DNA of 64,000 nucleotides from contig NZ_JAGIPZ010000012.1 of the NCBI RefSeq assembly GCF_017814915.1, positions 62,001-126,000 on the forward strand, written 5' to 3'. How positions within the stretch are numbered: the stretch's first letter is position 1; the number at the start of each line of letters is the position of its first letter. This DNA is from Herbaspirillum sp. LeCh32-8. Lineage in GTDB: Bacteria; Pseudomonadota; Gammaproteobacteria; Burkholderiales; Burkholderiaceae_D. This document shows positions 17,334 through 26,286 of the stretch, one piece after another. The notes below the pieces were generated by a model. It was not told where the DNA came from. It made no database searches and saw only the letters and a list, made by a program, of their open reading frames with translations. The translations under genes were made by a program, and so were the position numbers.

Positions 17334-17431
17334 GAGTCTGCTCTGCCAGTAAGGTTGGTCAAACTCCGACGATTATGCCCGATTCCCCCTGCGCCCGCCG
17401 ATACGATGGCGGGTCGGAGGCAGAGACGGGC

Positions 17432-18301
17432 TCAGCGCGGGTCGACGTCTATGATGTCGGCTGCCGGCCTCAGCGAATCGTCGGGCGACAGCGGCACATC
17501 CGGCGGCTGGCCGGTGCGGTGGCGCAGCAGTGCTTCCAGGCAGTAATACTGGAACCACAAGCCGGTAAACACAAAGACCAGCACATACAACCAGATGGCG
17601 CCGGCCGCCAGCACCGGGAAAAAGATCACCGACAGCGCGCCGCCCAGCCACAGCAAGGTCGGCGCCGCGCCCATGGCGCCGGCGATGGTGCCGATCGCCA
17701 GCAAGGGCCAGCGATGCAGGCGCAGCAGGATGCGCCGCTCCTCGGGTGTGGCGTAATCGGCTAGCGTGTCGTAGGCCATCACGCGATAGGTCAGCCATCC
17801 CCACAGCAACGGATGAACGATGAAACTCAGCGGCGGAATCAATGAGACCGGCAGCGTCAGCAGCCACAACACCGTGAACACTGCGAAACACCACAGCGAA
17901 GTCCACAGGCTGCCCCACACGCTGCCGCCGTGCTGCTTGGACAGGCTCGGATAATGACGTGCGCCGATGTGGCGCGCGACGGCCGGAATGGTGAACAGGC
18001 CGACGAACACTAGCGCCGTCAAAATCATCAGCGGCAGCAGCGCCCACATGGCCAGCATCGGCACGATCACCGTTTTCAGGGTACCCATGCCGAACCAGTT
18101 CAACACCGTGCCGGCGATGCCGAACACGCTGTGGACGATGAAGTATTCCTGCAGCCAGTCGATCATCGGCTGCAGCCCCAGCCACAGGCATACGGCCCAG
18201 ATGCTCAGCGAAAACACGAACGGCAGCAGCGTCAGCAACAGCATGCGGATGTGCAGCTGCGACAGCAGCGCGCGTCCGAAGGAGGCCAGGAACAGCCGCA
18301 T
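17432..18301 (-). CDS. EI24-domain (CysZ-like) membrane protein
   Basis: A 289-residue polytopic protein with about five to six hydrophobic segments (LLLTLLPFVFSLSIWAVCLWLG, MLAMWALLPLMILTALVFVGLF, LWCFAVFTVLWLLTLPVSLIPP and two near 205-255) and a soluble acidic tail. The pattern and VSLIPPLSFIVHPLLWGWLTYRVMAYDTLADYA match the EI24/CysZ family. CysZ imports sulfate in some bacteria, but this protein is more distant, so a sulfate role is speculative. Its ATG overlaps the stop of the sterol-desaturase-like gene as TGATG, so translation is probably coupled. Confidence 0.82.
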   Translation of the reverse strand: MRLFLASFGRALLSQLHIRMLLLTLLPFVFSLSIWAVCLWLGLQPMIDWLQEYFIVHSVFGIAGTVLNWFGMGTLKTVIVPMLAMWALLPLMILTALVFVGLFTIPAVARHIGARHYPSLSKQHGGSVWGSLWTSLWCFAVFTVLWLLTLPVSLIPPLSFIVHPLLWGWLTYRVMAYDTLADYATPEERRILLRLHRWPLLAIGTIAGAMGAAPTLLWLGGALSVIFFPVLAAGAIWLYVLVFVFTGLWFQYYCLEALLRHRTGQPPDVPLSPDDSLRPAADIIDVDPR

Positions 18302-19290
18302 CAGCGAACCTTCTTCCGGCGCGAGAACTCCACCAGGCGCCTCAAGCCGAGCCACTGCTGCATCCAGAAGCCGCGACCATAGTCACGCCCTTTTCCTGCC
18401 GGCGGCGGCAGTTGGTCCCGCACCCCGGTCATGGCGAAGCCCTCGCTGAAATGCGCGGTGCGGAACAGAACATCCCAGATCGGGAACAGCACGGCGAAGT
18501 TATGTCCGCCCAACGAATTGCGGCCGCTGCTTTCATGGCCGATGCCGATGGCATGATGCGTGCGATGGAAGCGTGGCGACACCAGCAGGTATTCGCCGAC
18601 GCGGCCGAAATGAATGCGCACGTTGGCATGCTGCAAGCTTTGTAGCATGCGCGACAGCGACACCAGCAGGATGTATTGCGACGGCTCCACGCCAATCAGC
18701 AGCGCCACCAGGCCAAGGAAGATGTCGTGCACCAGGTCGTCCAGCACGTGGTTGCGATCGTCGCTCCACAGGTTCATGTTCTGCTGGCTGTGGTGCAGGC
18801 TGTGCAGCGCCCACATCCAGCGCACATTGTGCTGCGCCCAGTGATACGCGTATTCGCACAGGTCCAGCACCACCATGTAGAGCAGGAAGCTGACCAGCGC
18901 CCGGTCGGTCACGCCCGGCCAGACCTGGTCCAGGTTCCAGGTGCCCCAGCCTTCCAGGTGCAGCGCCTCGGAGGCGTATGACAGTGCAGGATCGAGCAGC
19001 ACGAAGGCAAGAATGGGGATCACCCCCAAGCGCTGCAGCACGGTGTAGATGAAATCGTTCCAGCGCGCGCGCGGGTCGTTGATCTTGTGCACCGGGATCA
19101 TGGACTCCAGCGGGCGCAGGATCAGGAACAGGATCACCAGTTCGCAAATGCCCACCAGCACCCACTCGGTGCCGGTGAACGCTTCTTCGACGAACTCCCC
19201 CATGCCGATGAAAAACACCAGCGGCTGCACGAGGGTCTCGAACAGCCAGCCCTGGACGGCGGCAAATAGCTCTGAAATGGTTTGGATCAT
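18301..19290 (-). CDS. Sterol desaturase / fatty-acid hydroxylase superfamily protein
   Basis: A 329-residue membrane di-iron oxygenase-type protein. Three histidine boxes are present: HWAQH (150-154), HSLHH (163-167) and HRTHH (242-246), with further histidines near the last box. Hydrophobic segments flank the first box. Superfamily members hydroxylate or desaturate sterols, carotenoids or lipid alkyl chains; the bacterial substrate is unknown. The ATG at 19290 is preferred over the one at 19320 because the extension is hydrophilic and not family-like. It forms a coupled pair with the EI24 gene and lies 84 nt after a polysaccharide deacetylase gene. Confidence 0.87.
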   Translation of the reverse strand: MIQTISELFAAVQGWLFETLVQPLVFFIGMGEFVEEAFTGTEWVLVGICELVILFLILRPLESMIPVHKINDPRARWNDFIYTVLQRLGVIPILAFVLLDPALSYASEALHLEGWGTWNLDQVWPGVTDRALVSFLLYMVVLDLCEYAYHWAQHNVRWMWALHSLHHSQQNMNLWSDDRNHVLDDLVHDIFLGLVALLIGVEPSQYILLVSLSRMLQSLQHANVRIHFGRVGEYLLVSPRFHRTHHAIGIGHESSGRNSLGGHNFAVLFPIWDVLFRTAHFSEGFAMTGVRDQLPPPAGKGRDYGRGFWMQQWLGLRRLVEFSRRKKVR

Positions 19291-19374
19291 GATTCTGGTC
19301 TTGGTATGGTCTTGCACCACAGTGATCGGCGCCCCTCCGGCGGCCGATCGCCCCGTTTCGACTGAGCCCGCGCC

Positions 19375-20205
19375 TCAGCGTTCCTTGCCGCCCGCAAACA
19401 AATGACGATAGGCCGGGTGCTCGCGCAGCGTGGCAAAGCAGAAGCCCTTCTGCTCCAGCCCGGTGATCAAGGGCTCCAGCACGGCCGGCGCCCACGGATC
19501 CTGGCGCGACCAGATTCCCATATGGGCCAGGAAGATGTCGCCATCCTTCAGCCCGGCCAGCGCCTTCTTCAGCAAGCTCTCATTCGGGAATTTGTCGCTG
19601 GGCAACTCGTCTCCCGAAAAACCCGCCGGCGCCCACGCCACGTGGGCATAGCCGCAGGCCTGTCCGGCCTTGAGCAGGTTGGGCGTGAGCTTGCCGCCGG
19701 GAGCTCGCCACAGCGGATCGAGCTTGCGCCCGGTCATTTCCTCGAAGCGATGGTCGACCCGCGTCATTTCCTCGCAATACTGGGCCGGCGTCCATTGCAG
19801 CTTCTTGCCTGCCTGGGCGCCGAATTGCGGACGCACCTCGATCTTGTCGCCGGGCAGGTCGCGCACCACGTAGACGTGGTCGAAGGTGTGCGTGCCGAAG
19901 GCGTGCCCCTCGGCCGCCAGTCGCTTCCACAGCGGCTGCCAGCCAGGGTCGAGTGAATAATCGCCGTGGATGGTCTTTTCGTTGGCCAGGAAGAACGTAG
20001 CCTTGATGTGATGGCGCAGCAGGGTCTGCTCGATCAGCTCGGCCTGCGACTGGCTGCCGGTGTCGAAGCTCAGGTAGATCGTCCCCTTGCAGGCGGCGGC
20101 CGTCGATGAGGCCGGCGTCGCCGATTGCGCCGCGGCCTGACCGGCCGCCAGGATAGCGAGCAGGGTCAGGCCGCGGAGTTGCTTGTTTGGCATCCGTCGC
20201 TTCAT
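19375..20205 (-). CDS. Secreted polysaccharide deacetylase (NodB homology)
   Basis: A 276-residue periplasmic or secreted carbohydrate esterase 4-type protein. A signal peptide (LRGLTLLAILAAGQAAAQS) precedes the NodB domain. Motif 1 is IYLSFDTGSQS, where the usual catalytic Asp-Asp is changed to DTG. Motif 2 is THTFDHV, a variant of H-S/T-xx-H. RAPGG (motif 3) and DIFLAHM (motif 5) follow. Substitutions in motifs 1 and 2 could alter metal binding. It starts 5 nt after the beta-propeller gene, so the two are an operon; an ATG four codons downstream is an alternative start. Confidence 0.88.
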   Translation of the reverse strand: MKRRMPNKQLRGLTLLAILAAGQAAAQSATPASSTAAACKGTIYLSFDTGSQSQAELIEQTLLRHHIKATFFLANEKTIHGDYSLDPGWQPLWKRLAAEGHAFGTHTFDHVYVVRDLPGDKIEVRPQFGAQAGKKLQWTPAQYCEEMTRVDHRFEEMTGRKLDPLWRAPGGKLTPNLLKAGQACGYAHVAWAPAGFSGDELPSDKFPNESLLKKALAGLKDGDIFLAHMGIWSRQDPWAPAVLEPLITGLEQKGFCFATLREHPAYRHLFAGGKER

Positions 20206-20210
20206 GCCTC

Positions 20211-21212
20211 TCAGATGTCGGGCGCGCGGTTATACAGATAGATGCCGTGCGGCGAGCGGCCGACCGGGATCACCTTGCTGATCGAACGGCTGGCCAGGTC
20301 GATCACGGCGACCTTCTTCACCCAGCGCAGCGTCACCCACATGGTCTTGCCGTCGTCGGTCACTTCCATGCAGTCCGGGCCGCCCGGCACCTTGATGGTG
20401 CCGACGTTTTCCAGCGTCTGCATGTCGACCACGCTGATGGTGTTGGCCACGCGGTTGGAGACATACACGAAGCGCTTGTCGCCCTGGGCGCGGAAGTTGT
20501 GGGCGCCGTTGCCGGTCTTGATCTGCTTGACGACTTTCTGGGTGCGCCAGTCGATCACCTGCACGTAGTCGCTGCCCATGATGCCTACCAGCAGGTATTT
20601 GTTGTCCGGCGTCATCATGATGCCGGCCGGTAGCTTGCCCACCGGCATGGTCCACTTCACCTGCTGGGTGGCCAGGTCGATGGCGCTGATCTGGTCGCTG
20701 CCCTGCTGGGTGATGAAGGCAGTGGTGCTGCCGTTGTCGAAGGCGATGTGGCTGGGCGTCTTGGCCAGCGGGATACGCTTGGACAGCTTCAGGTCGGTGC
20801 CGTCATAGCTATAGACGTCGACGCGATCCAGGCGCAGGCCGGTGGCCACGAACCACTTCTGGTTGGGGGTGAAACCGATCTGGTAGGGATCGACGATGTC
20901 GCGAATGCGGCGCTGGACCTCACCGCTCTTGGGATCGAGGAACAGCAACTGATTGCCGGTGGCGCTGGCGACGATCAGGGACTTGTTGTCCGGCGTGGCC
21001 ATCAGGTGGTGCGGCTCCTTGCCCACAGAGAAGGTGGAGAGCTCCTTGTGGTTGGCCTGGTCCAGCAGCGAGACCGAGGCGTCGCCCGAGTTGAGCACCA
21101 CCACCACGTTGGCCTCGGCAGAGACGGCCGCAGTGGCCATGACGGCCGATACTGCCGTGACGCATGCCGCGCGGAGAGAAACGGAAAAAAGTTGACTGAA
21201 TCGACGCAACAT
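20211..21212 (-). CDS. YncE-family secreted beta-propeller protein
   Basis: A 333-residue protein with a signal peptide (cleavage after AVSA near residue 32) and a seven-bladed YVTN-type beta-propeller. Repeats such as KSLIVASATGNQLLFLD, KRFVYVSNRVANTISVVD and DGKTMWVTLRWVKKVAVID each end in a V-x-D strand. Binding partner and function are unknown; such proteins can be cell-surface or periplasmic scaffolds. The order beta-propeller, polysaccharide deacetylase, sterol-desaturase-like, EI24 on one strand with small gaps suggests one envelope-related transcript. Confidence 0.88.
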   Translation of the reverse strand: MLRRFSQLFSVSLRAACVTAVSAVMATAAVSAEANVVVVLNSGDASVSLLDQANHKELSTFSVGKEPHHLMATPDNKSLIVASATGNQLLFLDPKSGEVQRRIRDIVDPYQIGFTPNQKWFVATGLRLDRVDVYSYDGTDLKLSKRIPLAKTPSHIAFDNGSTTAFITQQGSDQISAIDLATQQVKWTMPVGKLPAGIMMTPDNKYLLVGIMGSDYVQVIDWRTQKVVKQIKTGNGAHNFRAQGDKRFVYVSNRVANTISVVDMQTLENVGTIKVPGGPDCMEVTDDGKTMWVTLRWVKKVAVIDLASRSISKVIPVGRSPHGIYLYNRAPDI

Positions 21213-21550
21213 GACGAACTTTACACAAAAAGGCCTGCTCTCACCGTGCGGAAGGCACGTCTTGAGACCTTAACGTATGCAAGGACGATCCGGCTGACAA
21301 GTGCCTGACGCATTCTGCAAAAAATCCGCAGTTTTGGTTTACACTGCCTGCCGTTCCGGTCGCATCCCGCAGCCGGAGCGGCCTGCAGCCCCACCAGACC
21401 AAGGAAAAAGGGCTGCGCCGTCCGCCTGAAAAGTTTCCCGCAAGCATGCGTTTCCTTCAACCGAAACGCACCCGCGGGCGACTCCTGCCAGGACGAATGG
21501 CCGCCGGCTGCGACGACCGCAATTCTCCCCATCCATCTGAAAGGAACATG
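21213..21550. other. Divergent intergenic region, beta-propeller gene and FKBP gene
   Basis: 338 bp. A TTTACACT stretch near 21338 could be a -10 region for the rightward FKBP gene, but no paired -35 is convincing. No ORF, repeat or strong hairpin seen. Confidence 0.4.
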
Positions 21551-21907
21551 ATGTCCACGATCACCACAGCTTCCGGGCTGCAATACGAAGAAATCAACGT
21601 TGGCTCGGGCGACGAAGCCAAGGCCGGCAGCCACGTTACCGTGCACTACACCGGCTGGCTGCAAAATGCGGACGGCAGCGCCGGCAGCAAGTTCGACTCC
21701 AGCAAGGATCGCAACGATCCGTTCGCGTTCCCGCTGGGCGCCGGCCATGTGATCCGCGGCTGGGACGAAGGCGTGCAAGGCATGAAGGTGGGCGGCGTGC
21801 GCAAGCTCATCATTCCCGCCGGCCTGGGCTACGGCGCGCGCGGCGCGGGCGGCGTGATTCCTCCCAACGCCACCCTGATCTTCGAAGTCGAACTGCTGGC
21901 CGTCTAA
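21551..21907 (+). CDS. FKBP-type peptidyl-prolyl cis-trans isomerase
   Basis: A 118-residue single FKBP domain without signal peptide, hence cytoplasmic. Conserved parts: GSHVTVHYTGWLQNADG, GSKFDSSKDRNDPFAFPLGAG, VIRGWDEGVQGMKVGGVRKL, IIPAGLGYGARGAGGVIPPNATLIF, which include the hydrophobic binding-pocket residues. It catalyses prolyl isomerisation in folding. Two adjacent ATGs occur; 21551 has AGGA five bases upstream and is preferred. The acyl-CoA-binding protein gene follows 19 nt later, so they form an operon ended by a clear terminator. Confidence 0.95.
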   Translation: MSTITTASGLQYEEINVGSGDEAKAGSHVTVHYTGWLQNADGSAGSKFDSSKDRNDPFAFPLGAGHVIRGWDEGVQGMKVGGVRKLIIPAGLGYGARGAGGVIPPNATLIFEVELLAV

Positions 21908-21926
21908 GCCCGCCGGAGGAGACACG

Positions 21927-22184
21927 ATGAGCACCCTGCAAGAGCAATTCGAAGCCGCCGTCGCCGAGTCCAAGACCCTGCCCGAGCGCCCCGACAACAT
22001 GACCCTGCTGAAGATGTACGGCCTGTACAAGCAAGGCAGCAGCGGCGATGTCCAGGGCGAGCGCCCCGGCATGACCGACTTCGTGGCGCGCGCCAAGTTT
22101 GACGCCTGGGCCGCCAACAAGGGCCTGGATCAGGCCGCCGCGCAGCAGCAGTACATCGACCTGTTCAACGACCTCAAGGGTTGA
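21927..22184 (+). CDS. Acyl-CoA-binding protein
   Basis: An 85-residue four-helix ACBP that binds medium- to long-chain acyl-CoA esters in the cytoplasm. Signature parts are FEAAVAESKTLPERPDNMTLLKMYGLYKQGSSGDV and the KFDAWAANKGLDQAAAQQQYIDLFNDLK helix. Length is typical. GGAGGA precedes the ATG. It is co-transcribed with the FKBP gene. Confidence 0.95.
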   Translation: MSTLQEQFEAAVAESKTLPERPDNMTLLKMYGLYKQGSSGDVQGERPGMTDFVARAKFDAWAANKGLDQAAAQQQYIDLFNDLKG

Positions 22185-22223
22185 TGATCGGTTGCCCCCT
22201 CCCGTCACCCGGGAGCGGTAAGC

Positions 22224-22256
22224 AAAAAGGGTGCGCCATCACGGCGCGCCCTTTTT
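22224..22256 (+). terminator. Terminator after FKBP-ACBP
   Basis: AAAAAGGGTGCGCC and GGCGCGCCCTTTTT form a long stem with one mismatch and a five-base loop, ending in T5. Works in both directions and also separates the convergent dehydrogenase gene. Confidence 0.88.
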
Positions 22257-22305
22257 CATTCTCATGCCTCCCCGAACCGGGCCCGGGGATTCGTCGGCAA
22301 GCGAT

Positions 22306-23286
22306 TCAGGACTTCACGACATCCTTGTTCAGCAGGTTCGGCGGCGTCTGGCCCGACAAGGCTGCGATCAGGTTGTCGGCCGCGCAGTTGGCCATGGCCA
22401 GGCGCGTCGGCGTGGAGGCGCTGGCGATGTGGGGCGTGAGCACCACGTTGGTCAGCGGCAGGAACGCCGGCTTGAAGGCCGGCTCGTTCTCGAACACGTC
22501 GACGCCGGCGGCAGCGATGCGACCGGCGCTGAGCGCCTCGATCAGCGCGGCATCGTCAACGATGCCGCCGCGCGCGATGTTGGTCAGGGTGGCGGTCGGC
22601 TTCATCAGCGCCAGCTCGGCGGCGCCGATGGTGTGGTGGGTTTCCTTCGAATACGGCAGCACCAGCACGACGTGGTCGGCGCGCTTCAACAACTCTTCCT
22701 TGCCGACGTACTGCGCGTTGTTGGCGCGCGCTTCCAGTTCCGGCGCCAGGCGCGAACGGTTGTGATACAGCACGTTCATGTCGAAGCCCAGCGAGCGGCG
22801 CGCGATGGCCTGGCCGATACGCCCCATGCCGATGATGCCCAGCGTGGCGCCATGCACGTCGGGACCGACGAAGCTGTCGTAGCTCCACTTCTTCCATTTG
22901 CCGGCGCGCAGGAAATGCTCGGACTCGGTGATGCGGCGCGCGGTTGCCATCATCAGCGCCCAGCCGAAGTCGGCGGTGGTCTCGTTGAGCACGTCGGGCG
23001 TGTTGGTGGCCATCACGCCGGCGGCGGTGGCGGCGGCGATGTCGATGTTGTTGTAGCCGACCGCCATGTTGCACACCGCCTTCAACTGCGGATTGGCGGC
23101 AAACAGGGCCGCCGTGACCGGCTCGCTGGGCGTAGTGAACAGGCCGTCCTTGCCTTGCGACTTGGCCAGCAGTTCGTCGGCCGAATAGATGCGGTCTTCC
23201 TGGTTGGACTCCACCTCGAAGTGCTGTTCCAGGCGGGCCAGCACTTCCGGGAAGATGGCGCGCGATACGAAGATCTTTTGTTTCAT
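22306..23286 (-). CDS. D-2-hydroxyacid dehydrogenase (GhrB/glyoxylate reductase type)
   Basis: A 326-residue NAD(P)-dependent reductase of 2-oxo acids such as glyoxylate, hydroxypyruvate or 2-ketogluconate. Substrate loop: AVCNMAVGYNNIDI. Nucleotide fold: GATLGIIGMGRIGQAIARR. Catalytic Arg in NIARGGIVDD, Glu in VDVFENEP, His in LTPHIASAS. The NRSR segment after the second strand (YHNRSRLAP) favours NADPH. It is read leftward, 58 nt after the antiporter gene. Confidence 0.92.
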   Translation of the reverse strand: MKQKIFVSRAIFPEVLARLEQHFEVESNQEDRIYSADELLAKSQGKDGLFTTPSEPVTAALFAANPQLKAVCNMAVGYNNIDIAAATAAGVMATNTPDVLNETTADFGWALMMATARRITESEHFLRAGKWKKWSYDSFVGPDVHGATLGIIGMGRIGQAIARRSLGFDMNVLYHNRSRLAPELEARANNAQYVGKEELLKRADHVVLVLPYSKETHHTIGAAELALMKPTATLTNIARGGIVDDAALIEALSAGRIAAAGVDVFENEPAFKPAFLPLTNVVLTPHIASASTPTRLAMANCAADNLIAALSGQTPPNLLNKDVVKS

Positions 23287-23344
23287 GGCTGTGTCTCTTT
23301 GCTTTGTTTTCGGATGGGCAAACCGGCAAGACTCCGATTCTGCC

Positions 23345-24760
23345 CTACTTGAAGAAAATGAAGGTCATCACGACGAACAACGGCACGAGGATGCCGCAGG
23401 ACCAGGCCATGTAGCCGAAGAAGGACGGCATGCGGATGCCGCGCTCCTCGGCGATGGCCTTGACCATCATGTTGGGGGCATTGCCGATGTAGCTGTTGGC
23501 GCCCATGAACACGGCGCCGGCCGAGATCGCCGCCAGCGTGGAGGCCAGCGGCCCCATCAGTTCGGCGGCGTCGCCCGAGGCGGTGTTGAAAAACACCAGG
23601 TAGGTTGGCGCGTTGTCGAGGAAGGACGACAGCGCGCCCGTCATCCAGAAATACATGGCGTCGTCGGGGCGGCCGTCGGGCCCCGTCACGGCGCGCACCA
23701 CGGCGGCGAAAGCGCCCTGCTCGCCCGCGCGCAGCATGGCGATCACCGGCGCAATGGTGAGGAAGATCGCAGCAAACAGCTTGGCCACCTCCAGCATCGG
23801 CCCCCAGCCGAAATCGTTGCCCTCGCGCGCGCTGCGCGGCGTCAGCTTCAGCGACGCCAGGATCACCGCGACCAGGCCCAGGTCGCGCGCCAGGTTCTGC
23901 CAGTCCTGCGGCGCGCCCATCACCTCGAAGGCCGTGCCCGGCTTCCAGATCCCGCTCATCAGCACCAGCGCCACAGCCACGGCCAGGAGGATGAAGTTGA
24001 CGCCGCCCTCGAAGCTGAGCGGCGCGTCCGGCGTCGGATCGAGCGCGCGGATTTCCTCACGGTTCAGGTAGTAGTGGCGGTCGAGCAGGTAAAAGATGGC
24101 CAGCAGCGCCGCACACAGGAACAGCATCGGCAGCAGCACGTGGCGCGCTGTCCAGAAGAAATCGACGCCCTTGAGGAAGCCCAGGAACAGCGGCGGATCG
24201 CCCAGCGGCGTCAGTGAGCCGCCCGCATTGGCGACCAGGAAGATGAAGAACACCACGATGTGCGCCACGTGGCGCCGGTCGTCATTGGCGCGGATCAGCG
24301 GCCGGATCAGCAGCATGGCCGCGCCGGTGGTGCCCATCACGCTGGCCAGCACCGTGCCCAGCGCCAGGATCGCGGTGTTCAGTCCCGGCGTGCCGCGCAG
24401 GTTGCCGCGCACGCAGATGCCGCCGGCCACCGTGAACAGCGCCGTCAGCAGGATGATGAAAGGAAGATATTCCGCCAGCAGCGCATGCACGCTTACGGCC
24501 AGCGCCGCATGGGCGCCCTGCGCAACGCCGAAGGGCAACAGGAAGGCCAGCGCCCAGAACGCCGCGATCTTGCCGAAATGGTGATGCCACAAGGACGGCG
24601 CCAGCAGCGGCAGCACCGCAATCGACAGCAGCACGCCGGCAAACGGCAGCGCCCACAAGGTGGAGAGTGCGGCGCCATCGATCTCGGCGGCCAGGCACAG
24701 TGACGGAAAGGTGAAGGCGGCGAAGGCCGCGGACGCGGTCGCGATGGCTCTGGTCTGCAA
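23345..24760 (-). CDS. NhaD/CitM-like sodium:proton antiporter
   Basis: A polytopic inner-membrane protein of about 471 residues with 11-13 hydrophobic segments, of the ion-transporter superfamily. Conserved stretches: FFIFLVANAGGSLTPLGDPPLFLGFLKG, WMTGALSSFLDNAPTYLVFFN and GAVFMGANSYIGNAPNMMVKAIAEERG, all typical of the NhaD-like group. A signal-like start (MQTRAIATASAAFAAFTF) fits a TTG start at 24760. The frame continues upstream to an ATG at 24847, but that extension is non-conserved and contains a TATAGT -10-like box, so it is probably 5' leader. Confidence 0.85.
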   Translation of the reverse strand: MQTRAIATASAAFAAFTFPSLCLAAEIDGAALSTLWALPFAGVLLSIAVLPLLAPSLWHHHFGKIAAFWALAFLLPFGVAQGAHAALAVSVHALLAEYLPFIILLTALFTVAGGICVRGNLRGTPGLNTAILALGTVLASVMGTTGAAMLLIRPLIRANDDRRHVAHIVVFFIFLVANAGGSLTPLGDPPLFLGFLKGVDFFWTARHVLLPMLFLCAALLAIFYLLDRHYYLNREEIRALDPTPDAPLSFEGGVNFILLAVAVALVLMSGIWKPGTAFEVMGAPQDWQNLARDLGLVAVILASLKLTPRSAREGNDFGWGPMLEVAKLFAAIFLTIAPVIAMLRAGEQGAFAAVVRAVTGPDGRPDDAMYFWMTGALSSFLDNAPTYLVFFNTASGDAAELMGPLASTLAAISAGAVFMGANSYIGNAPNMMVKAIAEERGIRMPSFFGYMAWSCGILVPLFVVMTFIFFK

Positions 24761-24908
24761 TGTCGTCCCGCAATGGCTGGTGGCGAAGAGGTGCCACACT
24801 ATAGCAGCCGCGCCGGCGGCCCCGCCTGAAACGAGGTGTACCGCCAAAAACTTTCAACTGTTGCGCAGAGCGCCCGGCAACAGCGGGCACCTGCGCGGAC
24901 GGCCGGTC

Positions 24909-26084
24909 TCAGCCCTTGATCTCGAACACCTGGCGCAGGTAGTTCACGTAAGCCAGGTCATCGCACATGTTCTTGGACGGGGTATCGGACAGCTTGGCCA
25001 CCGGCTGGCCGTTGCAACGGACCATCTTCATGACCACCTGCAGTGGCGTGTAGCCCAGGTCGTTGGTGAGGTTGGTGCCCACGCCGAAGGCCACCTTGGC
25101 GCGATCCTTGAAGCGCAGGTAGAGCGCGCGCACCTTGTCGAAGTCGAGGCTGTCGGAGAACACCAGTACCTTGGAAGACGGGTCGACGCGGTTGTCCCGG
25201 TAGTGCTGGATCAGGCGCTCGCCCCATTCGAACGGGTCGCCGGAGTCGTGACGGGCGCCGTCGAAGAGCTTGCAGAAGTACATGTCGTAGTCGCGCAGGA
25301 AGGCGTCCATGCCGTAGACGTCGGACAGCGTGATGCCGAGGTCGCCGCGATACTCGCGCGCCCACATCTCGAAGGCGAAGGTTTGCGAGTCGCGCAGGCG
25401 CGGACCGAGCGCCTGGCAGGCCTGCAGGTATTCGTGCGCCATGGTGCCCAGCGGGGTCAGTCCGTGCTGCATGGCGTACATGACATTGGAGGTGCCCGCG
25501 AAGTGGGTGCCCATGCGCTGCTTCATTTCGTCGATCACCTCGGCGTGCCAGCTGCGCGAGAAGCGGCGGCGCGTGCCGTAGTCGGCGATGTTGCAGCCGG
25601 CCAGCTCCGGATCGTCGGTAATCACCGAAATCTTCTTGCGCAGGCGCGCGCGCCCCTCTTCCAGGTCGGGCGAGCGCTGGGTGTCGCGGAAATAGACTTC
25701 GTTGACGATGGCCAGCACCGGCACCTCGAACATGATGGTGTGCAGCCACGGGCCCTTGACGATGATCTCGATCTCGCCGTTGCCGGCGGCGGCCGGCTGC
25801 ACGGTGATGTATTTCTCGTTCAGGTGGAACAGGTCGAGGAAGTCAACGAAGTCGCTCTTGATGAAGCGCAGGCTGCGCAGGTAGCTGAGTTCGTCTTCCT
25901 TGAAGCGCAGGCGACACATCGCCGCGATCTCGGCGCGAATCTCGTCCACGTAGGGCGTCAGGTCGACGCCTTCGTTGCGGCACTTGAACTTGTATTCGAC
26001 CTGCGCGCCGGGGAAGTGATGCAGCACCACCTGCATCATCGTGAATTTGTACAGATCGGTATCGAGTAAGGATGTGATGATCAT
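24909..26084 (-). CDS. pncB: Nicotinate phosphoribosyltransferase
   Basis: Converts nicotinate and PRPP to nicotinate mononucleotide in the NAD salvage pathway; cytoplasmic. 391 residues, normal length. It begins [18 protein letters not shown], the family's substrate-binding start, then [24 protein letters not shown], the phospho-His loop in [17 protein letters not shown], and SDSLDFDKV and [12 protein letters not shown] for phosphoribose binding. It is read leftward with a 148-nt gap before the antiporter gene. Confidence 0.97.
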   Translation of the reverse strand: MIITSLLDTDLYKFTMMQVVLHHFPGAQVEYKFKCRNEGVDLTPYVDEIRAEIAAMCRLRFKEDELSYLRSLRFIKSDFVDFLDLFHLNEKYITVQPAAAGNGEIEIIVKGPWLHTIMFEVPVLAIVNEVYFRDTQRSPDLEEGRARLRKKISVITDDPELAGCNIADYGTRRRFSRSWHAEVIDEMKQRMGTHFAGTSNVMYAMQHGLTPLGTMAHEYLQACQALGPRLRDSQTFAFEMWAREYRGDLGITLSDVYGMDAFLRDYDMYFCKLFDGARHDSGDPFEWGERLIQHYRDNRVDPSSKVLVFSDSLDFDKVRALYLRFKDRAKVAFGVGTNLTNDLGYTPLQVVMKMVRCNGQPVAKLSDTPSKNMCDDLAYVNYLRQVFEIKG

Positions 26085-26224
26085 GAAATCCGGATGCGGC
26101 CATGCCGCCTGTTGCCGTGTTGGTGGGTCCGTCCCCGCATCCGGACCGCGTGGCGGTCCCGTGCAGCGGGAGGGGCGGCGCCGGTGTGCGCCATGCCCGC
26201 TAGTTTAACCCGGATCAGATAAAG

Positions 26225-26252
26225 CAAAGCCCCCTGCATCGAGGGGGCTTTG
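26225..26252 (-). terminator. Terminator-like hairpin after the LivK-like gene
   Basis: CAAAGCCCCCT / AGGGGGCTTTG with a six-base loop. Read leftward it is followed by CTTTA. It lies 35 nt past the stop of the 26287-27534 gene. Confidence 0.6.
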
Positions 26253-26286
26253 GGGGCGCTACGCGAACAAACGCGGCGTGGCCGGA

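Noticed and set aside
17432-18301. Naming the EI24 protein CysZ because sulfur genes are in the window
   Set aside because: It is 9 kb from the sulfur run, coupled to a desaturase-like gene, and similarity to CysZ is only at family level.
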